NCBI GenBank assembly: GCA_015067795.1
Contig: SVLU01000010.1
Location: forward strand, 1 to 58,958
Direction of reading: 5' to 3'
Length of the DNA: 58,958 nucleotides
From: Oscillospiraceae bacterium
GTDB taxonomy: Bacteria; Bacillota; Clostridia; Oscillospirales; Oscillospiraceae
Below, piece after piece: positions 34,570-42,106 of the stretch (the stretch's first letter is position 1; each line of letters opens with the position of its first letter). A program made the position numbers and the translations under genes. Below the pieces are notes generated by a model. The model had not been told where the DNA came from and ran no database searches. It was given only the letters and a program-made list of their open reading frames with translations.

Positions 34570-35036
34570 TATTTATGTCCCATCCTTTCTGTGTATTCCC
34601 AAGGCCAGGGATCGCAAAGCCATTTATAGCTGTCTGTGTAAATCGAGTCTTTTACAGAAAGAGGACCGTATTTCTTCACGTACTTTTCGCGACCCTCATT
34701 GTAGAGAGCAATGATCTTCCGGAGCATCATGAATGCTTCCTCGTCGTCACAGTGGGTATCGAGATACAGGTTCAGTTCCTTTATCACAAAGCCAAGTGCC
34801 ATGATCTCACCCAGCGGTGTTCCGGCACATGGTACAGTCTTATTGACTACATTCATAAACGGAAGGTCTAATCCCGGGAACAGCGTTCCACGCATCAGCG
34901 CTTCTGTATTTCCGTATGTTGGCGGGTTTTCCTGCTGGAATGGCACATAAGCGGCTGCCAGAGGTGCACATGGCTCCAGATGACCGTTTTTATAATTACA
35001 GTCCTTGTGTTCCGCCATATAATTTCTGTTTGCCAA
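34569..35036 (-). CDS. Fused spore coat protein CotJA-CotJB
   Basis: 155 residues joining two proteins that are separate in Bacillus. Residues ~20-62 are CotJA-like (PLAAAYVPFQQ, ALMRGTLFPGLDLPF); residues ~72-150 are CotJB-like (ELNLYLDTHCDDEEAF, KYGPLSVKDS, DPWPWEY). No stop or frameshift lies between them. TTG start at 35036 has AGGAGG 7 nt upstream; an internal ATG six codons later is possible. Ends in a TAATG overlap with cotJC. Confidence 0.85.
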   Translation of the reverse strand: MANRNYMAEHKDCNYKNGHLEPCAPLAAAYVPFQQENPPTYGNTEALMRGTLFPGLDLPFMNVVNKTVPCAGTPLGEIMALGFVIKELNLYLDTHCDDEEAFMMLRKIIALYNEGREKYVKKYGPLSVKDSIYTDSYKWLCDPWPWEYTERMGHK

Positions 35037-35172
35037 TTCAATTCCTCCTAACGTTCAGCAGCTTTACTGCTGCTGGTACATAATATGCCGGTGTGACGTT
35101 GGGTGTGATATTCCAAAACCTCTGAGCATAGAATATCGTAAAATTATCTTGACATAGCAGGTGAGGAATTAT

Positions 35173-35898
35173 ATGCTTAATAGGCGGATGGAAGTGGCTG
35201 TTTGTATACTGTTTTTGGCTGTTGCTTTTGCGGCTTTACTGCTTCCGATAGTTGAATATGAACAGTATGAGGCTGTAAGTGCATTTTCAGCGTCAGGTGA
35301 CGAACCTGTTGTCATAATAGATGCAGGACACGGCGGTGCTGATGGCGGTGCGGTTTCTCTTACAGGAAAATATGAAAGCGAGATAAATCTTGATATCGCA
35401 CTTAAGCTTGAACAGCTTTTCGCTTTTGTGGGCGTTAAGCCCTGCATGACCAGAAGCACTTCGAATATTGACTATCCAGAAGAAGCGAATACCATCAGGC
35501 TGAAAAAGCAATATGATCAGAATTCACGTTTGGAACTTATAAAATCCACACCCAACGGCACTTTCATAAGCATACATCAAAACAATTATCCAAGCACATC
35601 GCCATCAGGAGCACAGGTGTTATATGCCGCCTATGATGACAGTGATGCTTTGGGAAACATGATACAGACTTCTCTCAGGGCCGCAATAGGGGAGAAGAAC
35701 GTCAGAGCTATGACGCAGATATCATCGGATATCTACCTAATGAAAAACATTACCTGCCCGGGAGTTTTGATTGAATGTGGTTTTCTTTCAAATCCCGGTG
35801 ATGAAGCGTTACTGCTTACGGATGAATATCAGCTTAAGCTTGCCTGCGGTATTCTGGGCGGATATTCATTATATTACGGAGGTACAAATGAAGGCTAA
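35173..35898 (+). CDS. cwlD: Sporulation N-acetylmuramoyl-L-alanine amidase CwlD
   Basis: 241 residues. Signal anchor at about 5-27, then Amidase_3 domain: IIDAGHGGADGG, E of KYESEINLDIAL, SIHQNNYP and CPGVLIECGFLSNPGDE. CwlD removes stem peptides from muramic acid so muramic-delta-lactam can form in the spore cortex. ATG at 35173 is preceded by AGGTGAGG; the GTG at 35161 falls in that site. Its end overlaps radA by 11 bp. Confidence 0.85.
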   Translation: MLNRRMEVAVCILFLAVAFAALLLPIVEYEQYEAVSAFSASGDEPVVIIDAGHGGADGGAVSLTGKYESEINLDIALKLEQLFAFVGVKPCMTRSTSNIDYPEEANTIRLKKQYDQNSRLELIKSTPNGTFISIHQNNYPSTSPSGAQVLYAAYDDSDALGNMIQTSLRAAIGEKNVRAMTQISSDIYLMKNITCPGVLIECGFLSNPGDEALLLTDEYQLKLACGILGGYSLYYGGTNEG

Positions 35899-37246
35899 AA
35901 CATCATTTTTCTGTACAGAATGTGGAAATGAATCTGTTAAATGGCAGGGGAAGTGTCCTGCCTGCGGAAGCTGGAATACTCTTGTCGAACAGCAGACAAT
36001 GAAGACTGATAAGAAGGGCGGCTTTCAGCCTAAGAGGAACAATAAGGCTGTACCGCTGAAGGATTTATCTGCTGACCATGAAATTCGCTTTTCCACAGGT
36101 ATCAGTGAGCTGGACAGAGTTCTCGGCGGTGGTGCGGTCAAGGGTTCTCTTGTGCTTGTTGGCGGTGCACCCGGTGTTGGTAAATCAACCCTGCTTCTGC
36201 AGATTTGCGGCTCCCTTGATGGTATCGGAAGTGTTCTCTATGTAACAGGTGAAGAGTCCTGCCAGCAGCTTAAAATGCGTGCCGACAGATTGTGCTCCAA
36301 TAATGATAGTGTATTCGTGATAAGCGAAACAAATCTCAACGCTGTTCTTGACTCCGTTGATGACATTAAGCCGGAATTTCTTATCATCGACTCCATTCAG
36401 ACTATTTATAACGAGGAACTGACCTCAGCACCGGGCAGCGTGGGTCAGGTCAAGGACTGCACCATGTCACTGATGCGTCTTGCGAAAGAGCAGGGGATTA
36501 CCGTGTTTGTTATCGGTCATGTCAACAAGGAGGGGGCTATTGCAGGTCCAAAGGTTCTTGAACACATGGTTGACTGCGTTCTGTATTTTGAAGGCTCTGT
36601 TTCCTCGGGATACCGCATACTACGTGCCGCGAAGAACAGATATGGGTCTACCAATGAGATCGGTGTTTTTGAAATGCTCAATGACGGTCTGCAGAGCGTT
36701 GAAAATCCCTCCGAGATGCTTTTAAGCGGCAGACCTGAGAATATCCCCGGGACTTGCGTTGCCTGCGTTCTGGAGGGCTCAAGACCGATTTTGGCGGAGG
36801 TACAGGCTCTCCTGTGTCCCACAAGCTTCAATGCCGCAAGACGTAATTCCAACGGTGTTGACTACAACAGAGCGATGCTCCTTTTAGCCGTTCTTGAAAA
36901 GATTGGCGGTCTCCGTATCGGCGGCTGCGATGCTTATATAAACGTAATCGGAGGTCTGGAGCTGGACGAGCCTGCCGCTGACCTTGCGGTTATACTGGCT
37001 GTTGCTTCCAGCTATCTGGAAAAGGAGGTTGACAGCAAGCTTGCCGCAATAGGCGAAGTTGGACTCACAGGTGAGCTGAGAGCTGTTTCAAATCTCAATC
37101 AGCGTCTGAACGAAACTGCAAGGCTTGGCTTTACAAAGTGCATAATTCCGCGACAGGGGAGAGTGCGTTTACAAATTCCCGAAGGACTTGAGGTTGTTCA
37201 GGTCTCCAATATCTCCGAGGCTATGAGAGCTGTTTTCAGATCTTGA
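35888..37246 (+). CDS. radA: DNA repair protein RadA
   Basis: 452 residues. N-terminal zinc finger CTECGNESVKWQGKCPACG, RecA-like core with Walker A GGAPGVGKST (~90), the RadA-specific KNRYGSTNEIG, and a C-terminal Lon protease-like domain. RadA promotes branch migration and D-loop expansion in recombination. GGAGG lies just before ATG at 35888, inside the cwlD end. Confidence 0.94.
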   Translation: MKAKTSFFCTECGNESVKWQGKCPACGSWNTLVEQQTMKTDKKGGFQPKRNNKAVPLKDLSADHEIRFSTGISELDRVLGGGAVKGSLVLVGGAPGVGKSTLLLQICGSLDGIGSVLYVTGEESCQQLKMRADRLCSNNDSVFVISETNLNAVLDSVDDIKPEFLIIDSIQTIYNEELTSAPGSVGQVKDCTMSLMRLAKEQGITVFVIGHVNKEGAIAGPKVLEHMVDCVLYFEGSVSSGYRILRAAKNRYGSTNEIGVFEMLNDGLQSVENPSEMLLSGRPENIPGTCVACVLEGSRPILAEVQALLCPTSFNAARRNSNGVDYNRAMLLLAVLEKIGGLRIGGCDAYINVIGGLELDEPAADLAVILAVASSYLEKEVDSKLAAIGEVGLTGELRAVSNLNQRLNETARLGFTKCIIPRQGRVRLQIPEGLEVVQVSNISEAMRAVFRS

Positions 37247-37378
37247 CGGTTCAAAATGTATACATCCGCCTTTAGTACACATTGATGTAGCCCGAGCGGC
37301 TTTTGTAAGACTGCAGCAACCATCCTTCTGATGGATGCAGTGGCTTGTACAGGGTATAAAACCAATACTTATCTCCAT
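37169..37378 (-). CDS. Small Cys-rich protein, antisense overlap with radA 3' end
   Basis: 69 residues from the ATG at 37378. Core CTSHCIHQKDGCCSLTKA followed by CTKGGCIHF, a pattern (CxxxC, DGxC, CxxF) found in short clostridial proteins sometimes misnamed hydroxymyristoyl-ACP dehydratase; six Cys suggest a metal site. The C-terminal 26 codons overlap radA on the other strand. The ribosome binding site is weak (GGTGAT), so the start is uncertain, but the Cys pattern lies outside radA and is unlikely to be chance. Confidence 0.5.
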   Translation of the reverse strand: MEISIGFIPCTSHCIHQKDGCCSLTKAARATSMCTKGGCIHFEPSRSENSSHSLGDIGDLNNLKSFGNL

Positions 37379-37448
37379 ATTTATATCACCGATGGTTATT
37401 CTTTCACCATTTTGCCTGATTAAATATGGAGATTTTTGCTTTTGCCTA

Positions 37449-37479
37449 TTGACTCTCACGTTACGTTGTATTGTAATAT
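37449..37479 (+). promoter_or_regulatory. MerR-type promoter and operator
   Basis: TTGACT (37449-37454), 19-nt spacer, TAATAT (37474-37479). The long spacer holds CTCACGTTACGTT, an imperfect palindrome of the type bound by TipA-like MerR regulators, which untwist 19-bp spacers. A 17-nt reading with TGTAAT is the alternative. Likely autoregulation. Confidence 0.55.
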
Positions 37480-37507
37480 AACTGTCAGAAGGAGGTGATG
37501 TGCCTTG

Positions 37508-38236
37508 ATGACGGTTGCGGAGGTAAGTAAGCTCAGCGGAGTCAGTGTGCGAACGCTTCACTATTATGATGCGATAGGCATATTAAAGCCGACTGAGGTT
37601 TCAGAAGCGGGTTACCGTTTATACGACGAAACCGCACTTGAACGATTGCAGATGATTTTACTTTTCAGGGAATTGGGGTTTCCGTTAAAGGACATCGGCA
37701 CTATTTTAGCTTCACCGGATTTCAACAGAAACAGAGCCCTTGAACAGCAAATCGAGCTTCTGGTGCAAAAGAAGGAGCATCTTGAAAATCTTATTGCGTT
37801 AGCTCGCGGAATAAAAATGACAGGAGTGAAAAATTTGGATTTTTCAGCATTTGACACAAAGAAAATAGACGATTATGCAGCACGGGCTAAACTGACCTGG
37901 GGCAAGACCGAAGCCTATAAGGAATTTGAACAGAAGAGTAAAGGCAGGAGTGCCGAACAGGAGAAAGAAACTGCAAATTCACTTATGGAGCTGTTTGCAA
38001 AGGTCGGAGCAATGCAAAATGATGCACCTGACAGCGAGAATGTACAGGCTTGGGTGGAAGAGCTGCGAGGATTAATTACTGCTAATTACTATGAATGTAC
38101 ATTGCCGATACTAAAATGCTTAGGTGATATGTATGCCGGCGGTGGTTCTATGACTGAGAATATTGATAATGCAGGCGGTCCGGGTACCGGAGCATTTGCA
38201 AAGGCGGCGATAGATTTTTATTGTCAGAAGAAATGA
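37508..38236 (+). CDS. MerR family regulator with TipAS effector domain
   Basis: About 243 residues. N-terminal winged helix (TVAEVSKLSGVSVRTLHYYD), dimer coiled coil to ~110, then a TipAS antibiotic-recognition domain (~120-240, AYKEFEQKSKGRS to GGPGTGAFAKAAIDFYC). TipA proteins sense thiopeptides and other compounds. AGGAGGTGA is upstream; TTG at 37505 is an alternative start. A VOC gene follows 13 bp later and may be a resistance partner. Confidence 0.86.
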   Translation: MTVAEVSKLSGVSVRTLHYYDAIGILKPTEVSEAGYRLYDETALERLQMILLFRELGFPLKDIGTILASPDFNRNRALEQQIELLVQKKEHLENLIALARGIKMTGVKNLDFSAFDTKKIDDYAARAKLTWGKTEAYKEFEQKSKGRSAEQEKETANSLMELFAKVGAMQNDAPDSENVQAWVEELRGLITANYYECTLPILKCLGDMYAGGGSMTENIDNAGGPGTGAFAKAAIDFYCQKK

Positions 38237-38249
38237 AAGGAGATTAGTT

Positions 38250-38600
38250 ATGAAAATAGAGCATATTACTATTAATACCGCATATCTTGACGCATCTGTG
38301 GCATTTTATCGTGATGTAATAGGACTCGAGATAAGAGCTGATTTCAGAAAGACCGGCGGTATGCCTATCGTCTTTTTATCAAACGGTGAGGGTGAGACCT
38401 GTATTGAGCTTATCGAAAATAAAGAAAATGTGTACAGCGGTTCCGGGTTGTCTATCGGTTTCCATGTGAATGATGTTAATGCCGCTCATGAGCTTATGAC
38501 AAACAAGGGATTTAACCCAACTCCAATGATTTCCCCTAATCCAAATGTTAAATTCTTTTTTATCAAAGATCCTAACGGTGTAAATATTCAGTTTATGTAA
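38250..38600 (+). CDS. VOC (glyoxalase-fold) family protein
   Basis: 116 residues, start MKIEHITINTAYLDASVAFY, FHVNDVNAAHELM mid-way, and KDPNGVNIQFM at the end, with His5 and the C-terminal segment positioned as in metal-site VOC proteins. Transcribed with the MerR-TipAS regulator. VOC proteins next to drug-sensing regulators often bind or modify the drug; here this is inference. Confidence 0.78.
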   Translation: MKIEHITINTAYLDASVAFYRDVIGLEIRADFRKTGGMPIVFLSNGEGETCIELIENKENVYSGSGLSIGFHVNDVNAAHELMTNKGFNPTPMISPNPNVKFFFIKDPNGVNIQFM

Positions 38601-38620
38601 TAAAACACATCAAAATCATA

Positions 38621-38655
38621 AAACCTACCGAAATTAATTTCCGGTAGGTTTTTGT
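38621..38655 (+). terminator. Terminator after MerR-VOC operon
   Basis: AAACCTACCG (38621-38630) pairs with CGGTAGGTTT (38642-38651), followed by T residues. Confidence 0.85.
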
Positions 38656-38688
38656 TCTGTTTTTATATTAATATGTAGACAAGTATTT

Positions 38689-40293
38689 TTAATCAACAAT
38701 GATACGCGCGATCATAACAAGGTCAGTATTTGTAATCATGCCATCATCATTCAAGTCAGCATAACGTTCAACTTCGGCTGCTGTTTCAGCATCACAAAGT
38801 CTTACAATATAACGTGCTGTAAGAACCAGATCTGTATTGGAAACACTGCCATTTCCGTCAACGTCACCTGCAATAAATGGGGTATAAGCCACCCATGTAA
38901 TCATCGGGCCATAACTCTCTCTTGCCTCAGCGGTCCATGTAGCATTATTTTCAGGATAATAACCTGTAACATAGCGGTAAAGCAGATAATCGCCGTCGAA
39001 GATTGGTGCATCACCGGTAAATTCGATTGCATATATATAATCATTTTCTGTAAAGGCAAACCTATTAAGTGTTGTTACGCTTGCAGGAACTGTAAAAACT
39101 CCGTATATACCGCCCGGAACACAAATAAGCTCGCTCTTGTCCTTATTATATAAAGCACCGCTCTCATCATTGCTGTAATTCCGGTTATCAGCCGATACAA
39201 TGAATCTTGTCAGACTATTACAATCAACATAGCTTCCGGCTTCGACTACACTTGCCGGAATGGTGATTTCAGTAATATTTTCACAGCAGTCAAAAGCAAA
39301 ATGTGTAATAGATCTGACACCATCGGGAATAGTGTAGCTGCCTCTTATGCCGCTAACAGGAGCCTGAATAAGTACGCTCTTGTCCTTGTTGAATAACACA
39401 CCATGTTCGTCATTGCTGTAGAACATATTGTCTTTATCAACAATGTATTCTTCCATACTTTCACAACCGTAAAATGCATAGTCGATAATATCAATAACGC
39501 TTGCAGGAATTTCAAAGCTCGTCAGGCTGTCGCACCAGGCAAATGCGTAATTCCCGATTGAAGTTATTCCTTCAGGTATGGTAATTTCAACAAGGCTTTC
39601 ACAACCAGCAAAAGCTTCAGTTTCAATAGTTGTTACGCTGTCAGGTATAGTTACCGAGACCAGACTTTCGCAACTACTGAAAGTCGAGTGCTTGATTGCA
39701 GTTACACCATCAGGAATCACAATTTCAGTCAAGCTTTTACATCTATAAAATGCCAATTCCTCAATTCTGGTAACGCTATCAGGAATATTAACGGTAGTAA
39801 TATTTTCAGTCCATCCAAAAGTCCAGGCTTCAATTGCTGTCACTCCATCGGGAATTGTCACCTCAGTGAGACTGTTACATTCATAAAAAACAGTCTCACC
39901 AATAGTCTTTATACTATCAGGAAGGTTGATCTCCGGTAACTTTTCACAGCCATAAAATGCGAAATCACCAATACTTGTCACGGTGTCAGGTATTGTGACA
40001 GATGTCATATTGATGCATCTTGTAAAAACATTTTCACCTATGCTTGTTACACCGCTCTCAATTACAACAGTTTTGATTGCTTCAATGTGTTCATACCAAG
40101 GCACATCTTCTGCTAACTCGTAGTCATACATTCTGTTTCTGCCGGAAATAGTTAACTTTCCGTTTTCATCTAAGGTCCATGTAACATTTGCCCCACATCT
40201 GCCGCTGTCGATAATATCAACTGCAAGTGCAGATACCGGCAGTATGCTTATCATAAGCACCACACTCAATAAAATTGCAAATACTTTTTTCAT
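38689..40293 (-). CDS. Secreted BspA-like leucine-rich repeat protein with type I dockerin
   Basis: 534 residues. Signal peptide 1-25 (ending SALAVD). Residues ~80-450 comprise about a dozen LRR_5 units of ~23 residues of the form SLTEVTIPDGVTSIGDYAFYGC. Residues ~472-534 form a dockerin with two calcium-loop repeats (GDVDGNGSVSNTDLVLTARY and ADLNDDGMITNTDLVMIARI). BspA-type LRR proteins bind host or polysaccharide ligands; the dockerin implies assembly on a cohesin scaffold. The dockerin loops carry (S/T)N(T)D at the same positions as in the amidase (SNAD/TNSD), so the same cohesin may bind both. Confidence 0.88.
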   Translation of the reverse strand: MKKVFAILLSVVLMISILPVSALAVDIIDSGRCGANVTWTLDENGKLTISGRNRMYDYELAEDVPWYEHIEAIKTVVIESGVTSIGENVFTRCINMTSVTIPDTVTSIGDFAFYGCEKLPEINLPDSIKTIGETVFYECNSLTEVTIPDGVTAIEAWTFGWTENITTVNIPDSVTRIEELAFYRCKSLTEIVIPDGVTAIKHSTFSSCESLVSVTIPDSVTTIETEAFAGCESLVEITIPEGITSIGNYAFAWCDSLTSFEIPASVIDIIDYAFYGCESMEEYIVDKDNMFYSNDEHGVLFNKDKSVLIQAPVSGIRGSYTIPDGVRSITHFAFDCCENITEITIPASVVEAGSYVDCNSLTRFIVSADNRNYSNDESGALYNKDKSELICVPGGIYGVFTVPASVTTLNRFAFTENDYIYAIEFTGDAPIFDGDYLLYRYVTGYYPENNATWTAEARESYGPMITWVAYTPFIAGDVDGNGSVSNTDLVLTARYIVRLCDAETAAEVERYADLNDDGMITNTDLVMIARIIVD

Positions 40294-40362
40294 TCTTCTA
40301 TTCCTTTCATTTTTAAACAGCGATTACTTCAATACAGTAAATTAAAAGTGCTGTCAGATGTT

Positions 40363-40422
40363 AATTTAGCACTATATATTTTATTGTCAATACTTCTTGA
40401 CAAATCTTAAGTAAATCTTAAG
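40363..40422 (-). promoter_or_regulatory. Promoter and direct-repeat site for LRR-dockerin gene
   Basis: Minus strand TTGACA (40390-40385), 16-nt spacer, TAAATT (40368-40363). Upstream of the -35, AAATCTTAAG occurs twice with an 11-bp period (40402-40411 and 40413-40422 on the plus strand), the layout of OmpR/PhoB-type response regulator sites. Confidence 0.45.
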
Positions 40423-40527
40423 AAAGAATTTTTACTTTTCAGTAATCGCTCCCACTGTGCTGTATTATAACATTTCGCCCTTAACGTAACCTAAAGATTA
40501 AAAACTTAAAATGCGTTTTAAGTAAAA

Positions 40528-40560
40528 AACATCTCCTTATGTGCGAAATAAGGAGATGTT
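40528..40560 (-). terminator. Terminator of the 144-residue helical protein gene
   Basis: 13-bp perfect stem (40560-40548 with 40540-40528) with a U-run on the minus strand. Confidence 0.85.
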
Positions 40561-40566
40561 TTGGCT

Positions 40567-41001
40567 TTATAAGAACTGACGAATATCTGTTGTCAGCTTT
40601 TCTTCAAGATTAATCAGGCGCTTAGTAATGTCCTTTGATACCTCATCAGCGGCCTTATATTCATTCAGATATCTGTTGAGCGATTTAACACCCATGTTGC
40701 AGCCGTCGGTCATCAAATCAGCGATAGTTGCATCAGAGTCATTCAGGCCAAGCTTTATATTGGTTTTGATCTGGGACATACCCTTTGCCATTGGATTTGG
40801 TGCTTTGCCATCATCCTTGTATTTGTCCAGAAGTATCTGGACCTCATCCTGGAGCTTGTTATGCTCCTGTTTACATTCGGTAAGATAAGTGCGAAATGAA
40901 TTGTTTTTTACATGATCGAGTACATCATCAATAGAAGCGGTACCCATTTTAATACCTGCGTCACATTCACGCAGCAGTTTTACAGTATCCTGGTGAATCA
41001 T
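40567..41001 (-). CDS. Small four-helix-bundle (ferritin-like) protein
   Basis: 144 residues, all helical, no membrane segment. TVKLLRECDAGIKMGTASID at the N-terminus, KQEHNKLQDEV and DEVSKDITKRLINLEEKL later, resemble the DUF2383-like ferritin fold, but I do not see a clear di-iron ExxH pair, so metal binding is doubtful. AAAGGAG lies 7 nt before the ATG but can be sequestered in a hairpin (41007-41032). It is the first gene downstream of RNA module copy 1, so readthrough of that RNA's terminator could reach it. Confidence 0.6.
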   Translation of the reverse strand: MIHQDTVKLLRECDAGIKMGTASIDDVLDHVKNNSFRTYLTECKQEHNKLQDEVQILLDKYKDDGKAPNPMAKGMSQIKTNIKLGLNDSDATIADLMTDGCNMGVKSLNRYLNEYKAADEVSKDITKRLINLEEKLTTDIRQFL

Positions 41002-41006
41002 AAAAT

Positions 41007-41032
41007 AACTCCTTTGAATTTATTCAGGAGTT
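41007..41032 (-). promoter_or_regulatory. Hairpin masking the ribosome binding site of the 144-residue protein gene
   Basis: Minus strand AACTCCT (41032-41026) pairs with AGGAGTT (41013-41007), burying AAGGAG (41014-41009). Loop 12 nt. It could act as an on/off translation switch. Confidence 0.5.
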
Positions 41033-41083
41033 AGTATTTCACGAATATGGCGATTTAAAACCGGACAGGAGAGAAAAGGGCAT

Positions 41084-41390
41084 AAAAAAAGAATAACCCT
41101 TGACCATCTCGTCTTTCACCCGAGCGGTCAAGGGTTATTCTTCTGATATCTTAATATCTAACATCATTGGGTAACCTCTCTTTCTACAGGATCGACTCCT
41201 TCTTTCATTCAACCCGACATTTCAACCGAAACTCTTTTGTAAAAATTACATAATCTCTAAGCGAGAACCACTAATTCGGCAAATCTCATCTGATAGAAAG
41301 CTATCATCGTTTGGCTCTATTTTAAGTCGGCCATTGCCTTAAACCTTGAGCCTCAGGTATTTTTACCTGTACATTGGTATCACCCTTTCT
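41084..41390 (-). ncRNA. Long RNA of duplicated bidirectional module, copy 1
   Basis: Predicted ~307-nt transcript on the minus strand from a promoter at 41425-41397 to a 15-bp perfect terminator (41140-41126 with 41105-41091, U-run 41090-41084). Features shared with copy 2 at 41641-41960: a 5' hairpin whose stem differs in sequence but is kept (CAGGTA/TACCTG here), the string GGTTTAAGGC, a longer-range helix AGAGCCA/TGGTTCT, a conserved 3' part with GGTTGAA(T/C)GAAAG and AGAGAGGT, and a ten-codon reading frame. I do not match it to RNase P, tmRNA, 6S or SRP RNA. It may be stand-alone, or a leader for the gene at 40567-41001. Confidence 0.7.
41135..41167 (-). CDS. Ten-codon reading frame in long RNA, copy 1
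   Basis: Encodes MMLDIKISEE and stops at TAA inside the terminator stem. AGAGAGG lies 7 nt before the ATG, as good as ribosome binding sites of known genes here. Copy 2 has a same-length counterpart, MMLDNKSSQE. Translation is unproven. Confidence 0.35.
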   Translation of the reverse strand: MMLDIKISEE

Positions 41391-41396
41391 GATGTT

Positions 41397-41529
41397 AATA
41401 TAACACAAGGGATACCAAAAATCAACATGGAATATTGTACAAATTATACTATACAGAATAGTGCAAAAGGGAGATTTGTGTTTTTATGCACAAAACACGT
41501 TGACATAAGTTTGTGTGATTTGGTATAAT
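41397..41529. promoter_or_regulatory. Divergent promoter region, copy 1
   Basis: Minus promoter TTGATT (41425-41420), 17 nt, TATATT (41402-41397). Plus promoter TTGACA (41500-41505), 18 nt, TATAAT (41524-41529). 74 nt separate the two -35 boxes. An inverted repeat CAACAT-GGA-ATATTG (41423-41437, one mismatch) overlaps the minus -35, a likely regulator site conserved in copy 2. Confidence 0.72.
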
Positions 41530-41535
41530 GTTTAC

Positions 41536-41620
41536 GAATTGGCGTGTTGGAATTGTGGCATATATAAAAGTATCTCCGAGTGTGCAGCTGTATCTGCATG
41601 ATCGGAGATTTTCTGTTTTA
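41536..41620 (+). ncRNA. Short plus-strand RNA of module, copy 1
   Basis: Predicted ~85 nt from the plus promoter to a terminator: ATCTCCGA (41572-41579) pairs with TCGGAGAT (41602-41609), with an inner TGCAG/CTGCA stem, then a T-rich tail. Shares the early motif GCGTGT with copy 2. No convincing reading frame with a ribosome binding site. Confidence 0.55.
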
Positions 41621-41640
41621 TTGGGGCAGGGAACAGCCGT

Positions 41641-41960
41641 AAAAAAAGAAATAACCCTTGACCGCATCATCTTTCGACCACACAGCCAAGGGTTATTCCT
41701 GTGAACTCTTATTATCTAACATCATTGGTTACCTCTCTTTCTTCCTAATCTGACGCCTGCTTTCGTTCAACCTGACATTCATTCCGATTTTACCCAAATA
41801 AAAACTTCCTCATACTGAATTCCCAAATTATTGAGAACCACTTCTCGGAAAACTTTATCTGAATCGAAAGCTGCTGTCAAATGGTTCTTACAAAGTTGGC
41901 ATTAGCCTTAAACCCTGAACCTTCGGGTGTTATAACTTGCAAATACAAGTTATCTTTGTT
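41641..41960 (-). ncRNA. Long RNA of duplicated bidirectional module, copy 2
   Basis: Predicted ~320-nt minus-strand transcript from a promoter at 41995-41967 to a terminator (41696-41687 with 41660-41651, then a U-run 41647-41641). Compared with copy 1, the 5' hairpin is ATAACTTG/CAAGTTAT and the longer-range helix AGAACCA/TGGTTCT; the A-to-G difference in that helix keeps pairing (A-U versus G-U). The final ~100 nt, with the AGAGAGG site and ten-codon frame, is the best conserved part. Directly downstream lies only copy 1's short RNA on the other strand, so this copy cannot simply be a gene leader. Confidence 0.7.
41693..41725 (-). CDS. Ten-codon reading frame in long RNA, copy 2
   Basis: Encodes MMLDNKSSQE, with AGAGAGG 6-7 nt upstream and the stop codon in the terminator stem, exactly as in copy 1. 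Three of ten codons differ from copy 1, all changing the amino acid. Confidence 0.35.
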   Translation of the reverse strand: MMLDNKSSQE

Positions 41961-41966
41961 GAAAAT

Positions 41967-42100
41967 AATATAACACAAAATAATTCTTAATGCAACATGG
42001 AATGTTGTATAAAATATACTATTACAATTAGTGCAAATGGTAGAATTGTTGTCATAATGTCATATTACTGTTGACTTTGTTGTATGTTTTTTGATATAAT
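41967..42100. promoter_or_regulatory. Divergent promoter region, copy 2
   Basis: Minus promoter TTGCAT (41995-41990), 17 nt, TATATT (41972-41967). Plus promoter TTGACT (42071-42076), 18 nt, TATAAT (42095-42100). 75 nt between -35 boxes. Perfect inverted repeat CAACAT-GGA-ATGTTG (41993-42007) overlaps the minus -35. Confidence 0.72.
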
Positions 42101-42106
42101 TATAAT

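Noticed and set aside
41346-41528. 60-codon plus-strand frame inside the RNA module
   Set aside because: No ribosome binding site, not conserved in copy 2, and it crosses the divergent promoters.
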